DNA of 16,244 nucleotides from assembly GCF_000454545.1 (NCBI RefSeq), contig NZ_CM002140.1, positions 1 through 16,244 on the forward strand, read 5' to 3'. The stretch comes from Xanthomonas cassavae CFBP 4642. GTDB taxonomy: Bacteria > Pseudomonadota > Gammaproteobacteria > Xanthomonadales > Xanthomonadaceae. Of this stretch, positions 7,552 through 12,626 are shown one piece after another. Made by a program: the position numbers and the translations under genes. The notes under the pieces were generated by a model that worked only from the letters and a program-made list of their open reading frames with translations, had not been told where the DNA came from and searched no databases. How positions within the stretch are numbered: position 1 is the first letter of the stretch; each line of letters starts with the position of its first letter.

Positions 7552-7988
7552 ATGATCCCCTGCCCTACATCGCCGGTGTGGTGCGCGACGTGTTCCGCGA
7601 CGTGCCCGGCCCCGGCCGCTGGCCGCGCGATGATGAAATCACCCGCGAGCTGGGCACCGCGACTCACTACTGCGTCCTCGCGCAGGGCCGCCCGGATGAT
7701 GGCCCGCTGGCCGTCTGGATCGAGTTCGGCACGCAGGATGCGGACGCCCGCAATCGCCGCGAGCTGGGCGAGCTGTTCGCACGGTGGAATGGCGAGCGCA
7801 TCGCCGAGGCCCGCGCGACGCTCGACGGCGAGCAAGCGCCTTTCGCGACGTTCGCCGCCGTGCTGTTCGACTACCTGCGGCTGCCGGTCATGGCCGGGCC
7901 GGTCACAGCCCGGCACGCTGAAATCGACCAGCATCGCGCGATGACGGCCGCCCTGAAAGCGCCGATCCGGTCCACACGGAGGCATTGA
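7548..7988 (+). CDS. Unknown protein, paralogue 1 of a tandem pair, 146 aa
   Basis: No named family recognised. It clearly shares ancestry with the next gene. Both have the order FRD-x-x-GPG, a D-E-[IL]-TRELG block, and G-R-P-D-x-GPLAVW-[IL]-[ED]-FG. After this comes a variable Arg-rich stretch and an A-x-LDG block (here ITRELGTATHYCVLAQGRPD and GPLAVWIEFGTQDAD, residues about 31-65). The fold looks like a small alpha/beta domain with no membrane span. ATG 7548 overlaps the previous stop by 4 bp. The C-terminus is basic (KAPIRSTRRH). It is part of the relaxase operon, far from the membrane-channel genes, so a cytoplasmic role in transfer, establishment or host interaction is possible but not shown. 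Confidence 0.72.
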   Translation: MNDPLPYIAGVVRDVFRDVPGPGRWPRDDEITRELGTATHYCVLAQGRPDDGPLAVWIEFGTQDADARNRRELGELFARWNGERIAEARATLDGEQAPFATFAAVLFDYLRLPVMAGPVTARHAEIDQHRAMTAALKAPIRSTRRH

Positions 7989-7990
7989 CG

Positions 7991-8506
7991 ATGCAGCCAT
8001 CCCCTGCCCTGCCCGAGCTGATCGACCACCCTGCCCTGCCCGTGTTCGGCCGCGAAGTCCTAGCGGCGATCTTCCGCGACTGCGACGGTCCCGGCCTGTT
8101 CGGCGTCAGCGACGAGCTAACGCGCGAGCTGGGCGACGCATCGCGCTACATCGTCGCCCTTTCCGGTCGCCCGGATGCCGGGCCGCTGGCGGTCTGGCTG
8201 GACTTCGGCGACGTGGACGCAGCCGGGCAGCGGCGGCAGCGTGGCGACTTCCGGGCGCGGTGGATTCCGGTTGATGGGAAGATCGTCGGCGAGGTCGCGG
8301 CATCGCTCGACGGTGTGCCGGTGGCTGACTTCGGCGCGTTCGCGCGGGCGTTTGCCCCGTACATCTACGCGGACCTGCCGGGCGTCAGCGGCCCGGTCGT
8401 GCAGGCGCACCACACGCTGATGAACGCCGACGCGCGAGGCGTGACGGCTGCGATGGCTGCGCGGTGGCAGAGCTGGCGCGGGGATGATTCCAGTAAGCTG
8501 CATTGA
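7991..8506 (+). CDS. Unknown protein, paralogue 2 of a tandem pair, 171 aa
   Basis: Second copy of the family seen in the preceding gene, with matching blocks FRDCDGPGLFGVSDELTRELG, GRPDAGPLAVWLDFGDVD and EVAASLDG; its C-terminal half is longer (ARAFAPYIYADLPGVSGPVV). Sequence divergence between the copies is high, so the duplication is old and both were probably kept for distinct use. ATG 7991 is preferred over TTG 7985 because GGAGG at 7978-7982 is at ideal distance; the TTG would overlap the previous stop. This is the last gene of the operon: it is followed by strong GC hairpins and then by the first of the 8-bp box arrays. Function unknown. Confidence 0.72.
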   Translation: MQPSPALPELIDHPALPVFGREVLAAIFRDCDGPGLFGVSDELTRELGDASRYIVALSGRPDAGPLAVWLDFGDVDAAGQRRQRGDFRARWIPVDGKIVGEVAASLDGVPVADFGAFARAFAPYIYADLPGVSGPVVQAHHTLMNADARGVTAAMAARWQSWRGDDSSKLH

Positions 8507-8524
8507 TGGGTTGCCCACCGCTTC

Positions 8525-8562
8525 CCCCCGGCCCTCCGATATGGAGGTCTCCGGGCCGGGGG
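8525..8562 (+). terminator. Possible terminator hairpin after the relaxase operon
   Basis: Ten-base perfect arms, CCCCCGGCCC at 8525-8534 and GGGCCGGGGG at 8553-8562. The loop holds most of a competing smaller hairpin (CCTCC-GATAT-GGAGG, 8533-8547). A second hairpin, GGGCC-TGC-GGCCC, follows at 8564-8576. No T tract follows, so this may be a processing or Rho-linked structure rather than an intrinsic terminator. Confidence 0.45.
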
Positions 8563-8600
8563 CGGGCCTGCGGCCCGGCCGTGGACAATCCGTTTTCAAT

Positions 8601-8629
8601 CGTAAAATCGTGTAATCGTAAATACAGAA
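8601..8629 (+). repeat. Box array A: four 8-bp boxes
   Basis: Boxes begin every 8 bp at 8601 (CGTAA), 8609 (CGTGT), 8617 (CGTAA) and 8625 (CAGAA). The array lies in the gap after the relaxase operon and is not next to the start of any gene. It is in the same orientation as the arrays around parA. Inferred to be a binding site for the ribbon-helix-helix partition protein. Confidence 0.65.
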
Positions 8630-8784
8630 AATTGGGTCAGCGTGGACGCGGGGATGGTGTGCGGCAGCGGATGGGCGACGGCCGCGCCGAGGCGGTGCGG
8701 CGGTGGGCGGTTCACGGGACAGCCAGAGCGGCCGCGCGGGCGCGGCCCGTCACCGGCGGGGACACCCCGCCACCCCGGGGCATC

Positions 8785-8813
8785 GTAGCGCGTTACGTTA
8801 CGGTAGCGCGTTA
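8785..8813. repeat. Direct repeat GTAGCGCGTTA, two copies
   Basis: Copies at 8785-8795 and 8803-8813, an 18-bp offset, at the 3' end of the toxin-antitoxin operon; the second copy contains the stop codon of the last gene. Between them is GTTACGTTACG. It may be part of a protein-binding site; the purpose is unknown. Confidence 0.5.
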
Positions 8814-9077
8814 TGATGGCAGGCGGTCGGCCGATGCGATGAAACGCTGAGTCCCGGCATTCCGGGCGGCTTCGCGGGCGCGTAGGCGAGCTTTCATGCG
8901 CTGCCCGGCTTCGCGCATTTCCTCCCGCAGTGCGACGAGTTCGGCATCGGTCAGGCGGCGCACTGGCGGTTCGCCCGGCCGGATCGGGTCAAGGCGCTTG
9001 CATGCCGGTTCCGGCATCGCAGCGGGATCGGCGACGCCATCGAGGACGGCATCCAGCGTGTAGCGCGGGCGGGTCAT
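8811..9077 (-). CDS. Third gene of toxin-antitoxin operon, unknown 88-aa protein
   Basis: No family recognised. The N-terminal half is Pro-rich and probably loosely folded (AVLDGVADPAAMPEPACKRL). The second half is a charged helix (DAELVALREEMREAGQRMKA), likely coiled coil. ATG 9077 has GAGG about seven bases upstream and starts 10 bp after the toxin stop, so it is probably co-transcribed with the toxin and antitoxin. It might be a chaperone or regulator of the pair, or an unrelated passenger. There is no membrane span or signal peptide. Confidence 0.6.
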   Translation of the reverse strand: MTRPRYTLDAVLDGVADPAAMPEPACKRLDPIRPGEPPVRRLTDAELVALREEMREAGQRMKARLRAREAARNAGTQRFIASADRLPS

Positions 9078-9087
9078 CGGTCGATCC

Positions 9088-9396
9088 TCAATCGTTGAGC
9101 CTGTCGGCCAGTCGCGTCATTAGGTCCATGCGCTCGTGGAAGATCGCAACGATCAACGCGGGCGCGTTCTGGCGCGGCAGGCAAAACACGTAGTGATGTT
9201 CACAGCGGGCCATGCGCAGCGCGGGATAGAGTGCGTCCAGTTCCTTGAATACGCCCTGCCCTGCTGCGACGCGGGCAATGCCCGCTTTCAGCGTCGCGAC
9301 GTAGGTGCGCACCTGCGTCGCGCCCCATTCCTTGCGCGTGTACCGGATGATGCCGCGCAAGTCGGCTTCCGCGTCGTCGGTCAGGACGTAGTTCAA
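9088..9396 (-). CDS. parE: ParE/RelE-family toxin
   Basis: 102 residues, the normal size for the family. Seen: the N-terminal NYVLTDDAEADLRGIIRYTR, where the helix after the first strand carries the usual A-x-x-D-L pattern, then EWGATQVRTYVATLKAGI. The C-terminal strands follow, RMARCEHHYVFCLPR and ALIVAIFHERMDL; the H-E-R-M-D-L ending is typical of ParE. ParE toxins act on DNA gyrase and RelE toxins cleave mRNA; the wording fits ParE better, but the target cannot be proved from sequence. Its start overlaps the antitoxin stop by 4 bp (ATGA), the classical antitoxin-first order. It would stabilise the plasmid by post-segregational killing. Confidence 0.88.
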   Translation of the reverse strand: MNYVLTDDAEADLRGIIRYTRKEWGATQVRTYVATLKAGIARVAAGQGVFKELDALYPALRMARCEHHYVFCLPRQNAPALIVAIFHERMDLMTRLADRLND

Positions 9397-9647
9397 GCAC
9401 GGCCACCTTCGGCCAGTTCTTCATCAAGAATCTGGTCGATGCTCTTGTCCGACACATTGCCGGACAGCCCGGCTTTGATCCGGTCGCCGAGCAGGGCTTT
9501 CAGTTCCTGCCACGCCTGATCGGCGTCGGTGTCGCCGGGGAACAGCCGTTCGAGCGCGTATTGCTTGATCGTCTTGCCCTGCAACGCCGCAAGCGCCTTG
9601 AGGCTCTGGTGCTGCTGGTCGGTCATGTCGATGGTTAAGCGGCTCAT
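9393..9647 (-). CDS. parD: ParD-like ribbon-helix-helix antitoxin, 84 aa
   Basis: Labile partner of the downstream toxin and probable autorepressor. Seen: N-terminal beta strand and helix pair MSRLTIDMTDQQHQSLKALA, then ALQGKTIKQYALERLF, which together make a ribbon-helix-helix DNA-binding domain. An acidic toxin-binding tail ends DQILDEELAEGG. The frame is open to 9686, but ATG 9647 is chosen because GAGGTGA lies just upstream and the fold starts there. A set of three 8-bp repeats lies 18-41 bp upstream of the start, a likely operator. Confidence 0.86.
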   Translation of the reverse strand: MSRLTIDMTDQQHQSLKALAALQGKTIKQYALERLFPGDTDADQAWQELKALLGDRIKAGLSGNVSDKSIDQILDEELAEGGRA

Positions 9648-9664
9648 GCGATCACCTCGTAAAT

Positions 9665-9688
9665 TCCCACATCCCCACATTACCACAT
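9665..9688 (-). promoter_or_regulatory. Likely antitoxin operator: three tandem 8-bp repeats
   Basis: Three back-to-back copies of NNCCACAT on the plus strand: TCCCACAT 9665-9672, CCCCACAT 9673-9680, TACCACAT 9681-9688. They lie immediately upstream of the antitoxin gene. Tandem 8-bp spacing suits cooperative binding by ribbon-helix-helix dimers, so autoregulation by the antitoxin is inferred. Confidence 0.6.
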
Positions 9689-9778
9689 ATGGAGGTCAGG
9701 GGCCATCCCTGAATGCCTGCTGACTGGCTAAAATGAATTGGCAGATTGAGCCTAGCTAAATAGGATCGGCTATTGAAA

Positions 9779-9809
9779 TTTGAGCCATGCCCAGCTAGGA
9801 TGGCTCAAA
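9779..9809. repeat. 10-bp inverted repeat upstream of unknown gene
   Basis: Arms TTTGAGCCAT 9779-9788 and ATGGCTCAAA 9800-9809 with an 11-base loop (GCCCAGCTAGG). It lies 47 bp before ATG 9856, between divergent operons. It could be an operator for the recombinase operon or part of a resolution site. There is no T run on either side to suggest a terminator. Confidence 0.55.
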
Positions 9810-9855
9810 AGGGTAAACCCTATTTCGCCGTTCAACCGGCCCACTCGGAGGCTCT

Positions 9856-10362
9856 ATGCCACACTACTTGCATGTGTACCGCACACCGTCCGGCCAGTGG
9901 TCGGGAAAGGTGCTTGAAGAAGTCGCCGGAATCGCTGTATGCGAACACCCGGTCGAGGTTCTGGAATCTGCGCTGGAACAGTTCGAGGGCATCGAGGACT
10001 TGCCGAAAGATGCCGAGCTGCTGGCCAACTACGCCAATTCTTGCGAGCGGCGGCCCGGATCGAGGGAAGCCAATCGGTCGTTCGATTTCGCAACATACGA
10101 CAAGCGCGGCGAGACCTATGCCGACCAGTGGTTCTTAGGAGCCGAGCCGATGAACAGCACGAACACCAATGCCATTACCCTGCCCCTGCCCGGCCCGTTC
10201 GCTCGATTCTGCGAGCGCGCCCACGTCGCGCCGGAAGCCCTGTTGATGGCGTTCATGGCCGACCTTGTCGAGCTGTCCCGCCCTACGGCCGGTGAATGTC
10301 TGCACGCCCGTCGCTGGTTCGATTCAGTCACGGAGCCAGTCGACGCTGAGGTCACGGCCTGA
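9856..10362 (+). CDS. Unknown two-part protein, 168 aa, with internal start signal
   Basis: No family recognised. The first half (HYLHVYRTPSGQWSGKVLEE, then VLESALEQFEGIEDLP) looks like a small alpha/beta domain. The second half begins at residue 99 with MNSTNTNAITLPLPGPFARF and continues as a helical module (ALLMAFMADLVELSRPTAGE). The join is notable: ATG 10150 has its own GGAG (TTAGGAGCCG), so a separate 70-residue product may be made. ATG 9856 has GGAGG four bases before it. The stop overlaps the recombinase ATG by one base (TGATG), so the two are coupled. Confidence 0.68.
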   Translation: MPHYLHVYRTPSGQWSGKVLEEVAGIAVCEHPVEVLESALEQFEGIEDLPKDAELLANYANSCERRPGSREANRSFDFATYDKRGETYADQWFLGAEPMNSTNTNAITLPLPGPFARFCERAHVAPEALLMAFMADLVELSRPTAGECLHARRWFDSVTEPVDAEVTA

Positions 10363-11003
10363 TGCCCGAGCTGGAACGCAAGATCGCCCGCGTCTATCTG
10401 CGCGTCAGCACCGACGAACAGGATTTGCAGCGGCAGGATGCCGTGATCGCCGAGGCTAAGGCCGCCGGGTATTACGTCGCGGGCGTGTACCGCGAGAAGG
10501 CCAGCGGCGCACGTCCTGACCGGCCCGAGCTGCTGCGCATGGTCGCGGACCTGCAACCCGGCGAAGTGGTCATTGCGGAGAAGATCGACCGGATTTCACG
10601 TCTGCCGCTCGAAGAAGCGGAGCAGCTTGTCGCGGCGATCCGCGCCAAGGGCGCGCGGCTGGCTGTGCCGGGCATCGTGGACCTGTCCGAGCTTGCTGCC
10701 GTTGCGCAGGGCGTGCCCCGCATCGTGCTGGACGCAGTGCAGGATATGCTCCTGCGCGTCGCGTTGCAGATGGCCCGCGACGACTACGAGGACCGCCGCG
10801 AGCGGCAGCGACAGGGCATCGAGCTGGCGAAGAAGAAGGGCCGCTATACGGGCCGCAAGGCCGATACCAAGGCCCACGAGCGCATCGTCGCGCTGCGGAC
10901 TGCTGGCCGCAGCATCGCCGACACGGCACGGCTTGCCGGATGCAGCCCGGCGACCGTCAAGCGCGTGTGGGCCGAACACCAGAAGGCACAGGCGGAAGCG
11001 TAG
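10362..11003 (+). CDS. Serine recombinase of the resolvase/invertase family, 213 aa
   Basis: Site-specific recombinase, probably resolving plasmid multimers or acting at a transposon site. Seen: N-terminal catalytic domain with VYLRVSTDEQDLQRQ, where S16 is the expected nucleophile, and AEKIDRISRLPLEEAE, carrying the arginines that assist catalysis. A long linking helix follows (VQDMLLRVALQMARDDYEDR), then a basic GIELAKKKGRYTGRKAD stretch leading to a C-terminal helix-turn-helix at about 179-201 (GRSIADTARLAGCSPATVKR). It has normal resolvase length and complete motifs. It lies directly before the partition operon, as in many plasmid maintenance blocks. The target res site is not identified. 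Confidence 0.9.
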   Translation: MPELERKIARVYLRVSTDEQDLQRQDAVIAEAKAAGYYVAGVYREKASGARPDRPELLRMVADLQPGEVVIAEKIDRISRLPLEEAEQLVAAIRAKGARLAVPGIVDLSELAAVAQGVPRIVLDAVQDMLLRVALQMARDDYEDRRERQRQGIELAKKKGRYTGRKADTKAHERIVALRTAGRSIADTARLAGCSPATVKRVWAEHQKAQAEA

Positions 11004-11033
11004 GCGGGCGGCACAAGCCACTTGCCTTGCATC

Positions 11034-11070
11034 TGTAAAATCGTAAAATCGTAATTCCGTAAATACGGAA
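11034..11070 (+). promoter_or_regulatory. Box array B over the parA promoter: five 8-bp boxes
   Basis: Boxes begin at 11034 (TGTAA), 11042, 11050, 11058 (all CGTAA) and 11066 (CGGAA), an exact 8-bp period ending 12 bp before the parA start. A plausible promoter overlaps it: -35 TTGCCT 11022-11027 and -10 TAAAAT 11044-11049, 16-bp spacer. This suggests autorepression of the par operon and possibly a centromere. Confidence 0.7.
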
Positions 11071-11082
11071 AAGGAGTCAATC

Positions 11083-11712
11083 GTGATCGTTGGTCTGTTG
11101 AACCAAAAAGGCGGCGTCGGGAAAACAACGCTGGCCGTGAACCTCGCCGCCAGCCTCACGCGGGACGGCTCCCGCGTCTTGCTGATCGACGCCGACCCTC
11201 AAGGCAGCGCCTTGGATTGGGCCGCCGCTCGCGATGGCGAACCGCTGTTCTCGGTGGTCGGGTTTCCCCGGCCGACCGTCCACAAGGACATTGCCCAGCT
11301 CGGGCAGGGTTACGAACACATCGTGATCGACGGCCCGCCGCGTGTGACCGACCTCGCCCGCTCGGCGATCATGGCGGCGGACGTGGTGCTGATCCCGGTC
11401 CAGCCTTCGCCTTACGACATATGGGCCGCCGATGAAGTCGTGAAGCTGATCGAGGAGGCCCGCGTCTACAAGGACGCACTGAAAGCCGCATTTGTGGTGA
11501 ATCGTAAAATCGTAAATACGGCGATTGGCCGCGACGTGGGCGAAGCCCTCGCCGCCTATCCGGTCCCCGCGCTGGCGGCATCCGTCACGCAGCGCGTCGT
11601 ATTCGCCGAAGCCGTCGCACGAGGGCAGGCCGTCCATGAAATCGACGCCGAGGGACCGGCAGCGGCCGAGATTGAGGCCGTGCGCAAGGAGCTGATGGAG
11701 TTCGCACGATGA
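11083..11712 (+). CDS. parA: ParA-family partition ATPase (type Ib size), 209 aa
   Basis: Deviant-Walker ATPase that moves or positions plasmid copies before division. Seen: Walker [10 protein letters not shown] at residues 8-16 with the signature lysine K9, then [14 protein letters not shown], a second-strand motif HIVIDGPP, and [15 protein letters not shown]. The short N-terminus, without a helix-turn-helix, marks the type Ib class, which relies on a small partner for DNA binding. The start is GTG 11083 with GGAG at 11073-11076. Codons 140-147 (VNRKIVNT) are written so that they form a further copy of the 8-bp box array. The stop overlaps the next ATG by 4 bp. This is the first gene of the partition operon. 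Confidence 0.95.
   Translation: MIVGLLNQKGGVGKTTLAVNLAASLTRDGSRVLLIDADPQGSALDWAAARDGEPLFSVVGFPRPTVHKDIAQLGQGYEHIVIDGPPRVTDLARSAIMAADVVLIPVQPSPYDIWAADEVVKLIEEARVYKDALKAAFVVNRKIVNTAIGRDVGEALAAYPVPALAASVTQRVVFAEAVARGQAVHEIDAEGPAAAEIEAVRKELMEFAR
11503..11523 (+). repeat. Box array C inside parA: three 8-bp boxes
   Basis: Boxes begin at 11503 and 11511 (CGTAA) and 11519 (CGGCG), in the same orientation and period as the other arrays, within the coding sequence for [10 protein letters not shown]. It matches array B over AATCGTAAAATCGTAA and shares CGTAAATACGG with it. Confidence 0.6.
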
Positions 11713-11966
11713 GCAAGAAAATCCAGATTGGCGGCAAGCCGACCGCCCGGCCTGCACCTGCGGGCAACGCCGACGAATGGGTTTCCAAACGTGCTGCCCC
11801 GGCTACGGCTACCGCGCCTGCCGAACCCGCCGAGAAGATGAAGCGGCTGACCATCGACGTGGCCGAAAGCCTGCATCGGGACATCAAGCGCAAGTGCGCC
11901 GACGAGGGCGTGAAGATCGCGGACGTGGCGCGCGAGCTGCTGCGCGAGTGGTCACGAAAATCGTAA
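11709..11966 (+). CDS. Small ribbon-helix-helix partition partner (ParB/ParG-like), 85 aa
   Basis: Expected centromere-binding protein for ParA. Seen: a flexible Ala/Pro-rich, basic N-terminal arm (residues 1-40) followed by [19 protein letters not shown] and [16 protein letters not shown], the strand-helix-helix layout of ribbon-helix-helix proteins such as ParG. The mobile arm is as expected for partners that stimulate ParA ATPase. ATG 11709 overlaps the parA stop by 4 bp. The stop codon TAA lies inside box array D. By family knowledge such proteins both build the partition complex and repress their own promoter. Confidence 0.85.
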   Translation: MSKKIQIGGKPTARPAPAGNADEWVSKRAAPATATAPAEPAEKMKRLTIDVAESLHRDIKRKCADEGVKIADVARELLREWSRKS

Positions 11967-12003
11967 AATCGTAATTCTGTATTTGCGCCTTTGCGATTTT
12001 ACG
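11962..12003. promoter_or_regulatory. Box array D, partly inverted, after the partition operon
   Basis: Boxes start at 11962, 11970 (CGTAA) and 11978 (TGTAT), 8 bp apart. A further copy, CGATTTTACG (11994-12003), is the reverse complement of CGTAAAATCG (11962-11971), so the array is a 42-bp inverted arrangement. The first box contains the stop codon of the ribbon-helix-helix gene, and the inverted box overlaps the likely -35 of the next promoter. Confidence 0.65.
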
Positions 12004-12065
12004 GAAATCGCAGAGATGGATTATAATCCAACTATCGGCAATCAACGCTAATTGCACTAGCGTTG
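11998..12065 (+). promoter_or_regulatory. Promoter with palindromic -10 and downstream operator-like inverted repeat
   Basis: A consensus -10 TATAAT lies at 12022-12027 in the centre of the perfect 14-bp palindrome TGGATTATAATCCA (12017-12030). A weak -35, TTTACG at 11998-12003, is 18 bp upstream and overlaps the inverted box. An 8-bp inverted repeat, CAACGCTA 12043-12050 and TAGCGTTG 12058-12065 with a 7-bp spacer, follows directly before the gene. Tight repression is likely. Confidence 0.6.
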
Positions 12066-12068
12066 CAA

Positions 12069-12422
12069 ATGAGCGAGAATCCGGGCATGCTTGAGTCGTA
12101 TGACGTTGATTTGGAGTCGGTCCCCATTGTTTCGCCGCCCATTTTCCGTGAGCTGGCCGGTGCCGGTGCCGTGCAAGGTGCTTGCATCCGTTCGGTTGAC
12201 GACGAGAAAGGGCTGGTGATCGTACTGCGCGTGGCGAACCAGAACCGCGTGCTGGGAGTGCAGCGAGCCTTGCGGCCGCGCTTCTTCCAGTCCGTTGATG
12301 GCGCAGCCAGCATCTTGCAGCAGGCGGGCATCACCGAGTGGGCGGCCAAGATCGACAATTGGACGCCTCGCACGCTGAAATACCAGCAGCGGGCAGCGAA
12401 GAAGGAGCAGGCGACGACGTAA
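12069..12422 (+). CDS. Unknown plasmid maintenance protein beside the par operon, 117 aa
   Basis: Weakly recalls small partition-associated proteins found after type Ib par genes (ParC-like annotations); I cannot confirm this. Seen: a loosely structured N-terminus, then PPIFRELAGAGAVQGACIRS, a beta-hairpin-like core GLVIVLRVANQNRVLGVQRA, FFQSVDGAASILQQAGITEW and a basic helical tail. This resembles a compact alpha/beta domain with no membrane span. ATG 12069 is chosen over TTG 12063, which would lie in the inverted repeat; neither has a clear Shine-Dalgarno sequence, which with the well-formed -10 suggests short-leader translation. It is separately promoted, but the promoter borders the last par box array. 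Confidence 0.65.
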   Translation: MSENPGMLESYDVDLESVPIVSPPIFRELAGAGAVQGACIRSVDDEKGLVIVLRVANQNRVLGVQRALRPRFFQSVDGAASILQQAGITEWAAKIDNWTPRTLKYQQRAAKKEQATT

Positions 12423-12466
12423 CAGGCGCTCGGGCGGCGGGTGGCACCGCAGCCGGGCCAGAAAAA

Positions 12467-12497
12467 GCAAAACCCCCCGGTGGCACGGAGGGTTTGC
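12467..12497 (-). terminator. Possible terminator hairpin, stronger on the minus strand
   Basis: Arms GCAAAACCC (12467-12475) and GGGTTTGC (12490-12497) pair with one bulged base. Read on the minus strand the stem is followed by a T-rich TTTTGCTTTTT stretch, as in an intrinsic terminator; on the plus strand no T run follows. It lies between the par-associated gene and rep and may stop leftward transcripts. Confidence 0.45.
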
Positions 12498-12525
12498 AGG
12501 TATCTGTTCCGAAGGCTGGAAAGCC

Positions 12526-12558
12526 GTAGAACGTTCTTAACGCTAAGAACAATTCTAC
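12526..12558. promoter_or_regulatory. Long inverted repeat upstream of rep, likely operator
   Basis: Arms GTAGAACGTTCTTA (12526-12539) and TAAGAACAATTCTAC (12544-12558) pair almost fully around a 4-base loop; the inner 7 bp (GTTCTTA/TAAGAAC) are perfect. The left arm itself contains the palindrome AGAACGTTCT. It is the most likely site for control of rep expression. Confidence 0.55.
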
Positions 12559-12626
12559 CTCGCCAGCTTCCGGGACGCAATGGCGCATGCGCGGATTTTT
12601 CGCGCAGGCCCGGACCCGGAGGGTAG

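Larger units (their letters stand above)
8507..8810. other. Intergenic region between convergent operons
   Basis: No convincing gene. It holds, from left to right: two GC-rich hairpins just after the operon end (8525-8562 and 8564-8576), the first array of 8-bp CGTAA boxes (8601-8629), a GC-rich stretch with a GGCGGGG-ACA-CCCCGCC hairpin (8755-8771), and a direct repeat (8785-8813). A 115-codon plus-strand frame crosses the region but has no ribosome site and a composition typical of chance frames. The hairpins lack a T run and are only possible terminators. Confidence 0.6.

Noticed and set aside
8503..8850. Plus-strand frame of 115 codons after the paralogue pair
   Set aside because: It runs through hairpins and the box array, has no ribosome site and looks like random GC-rich translation.
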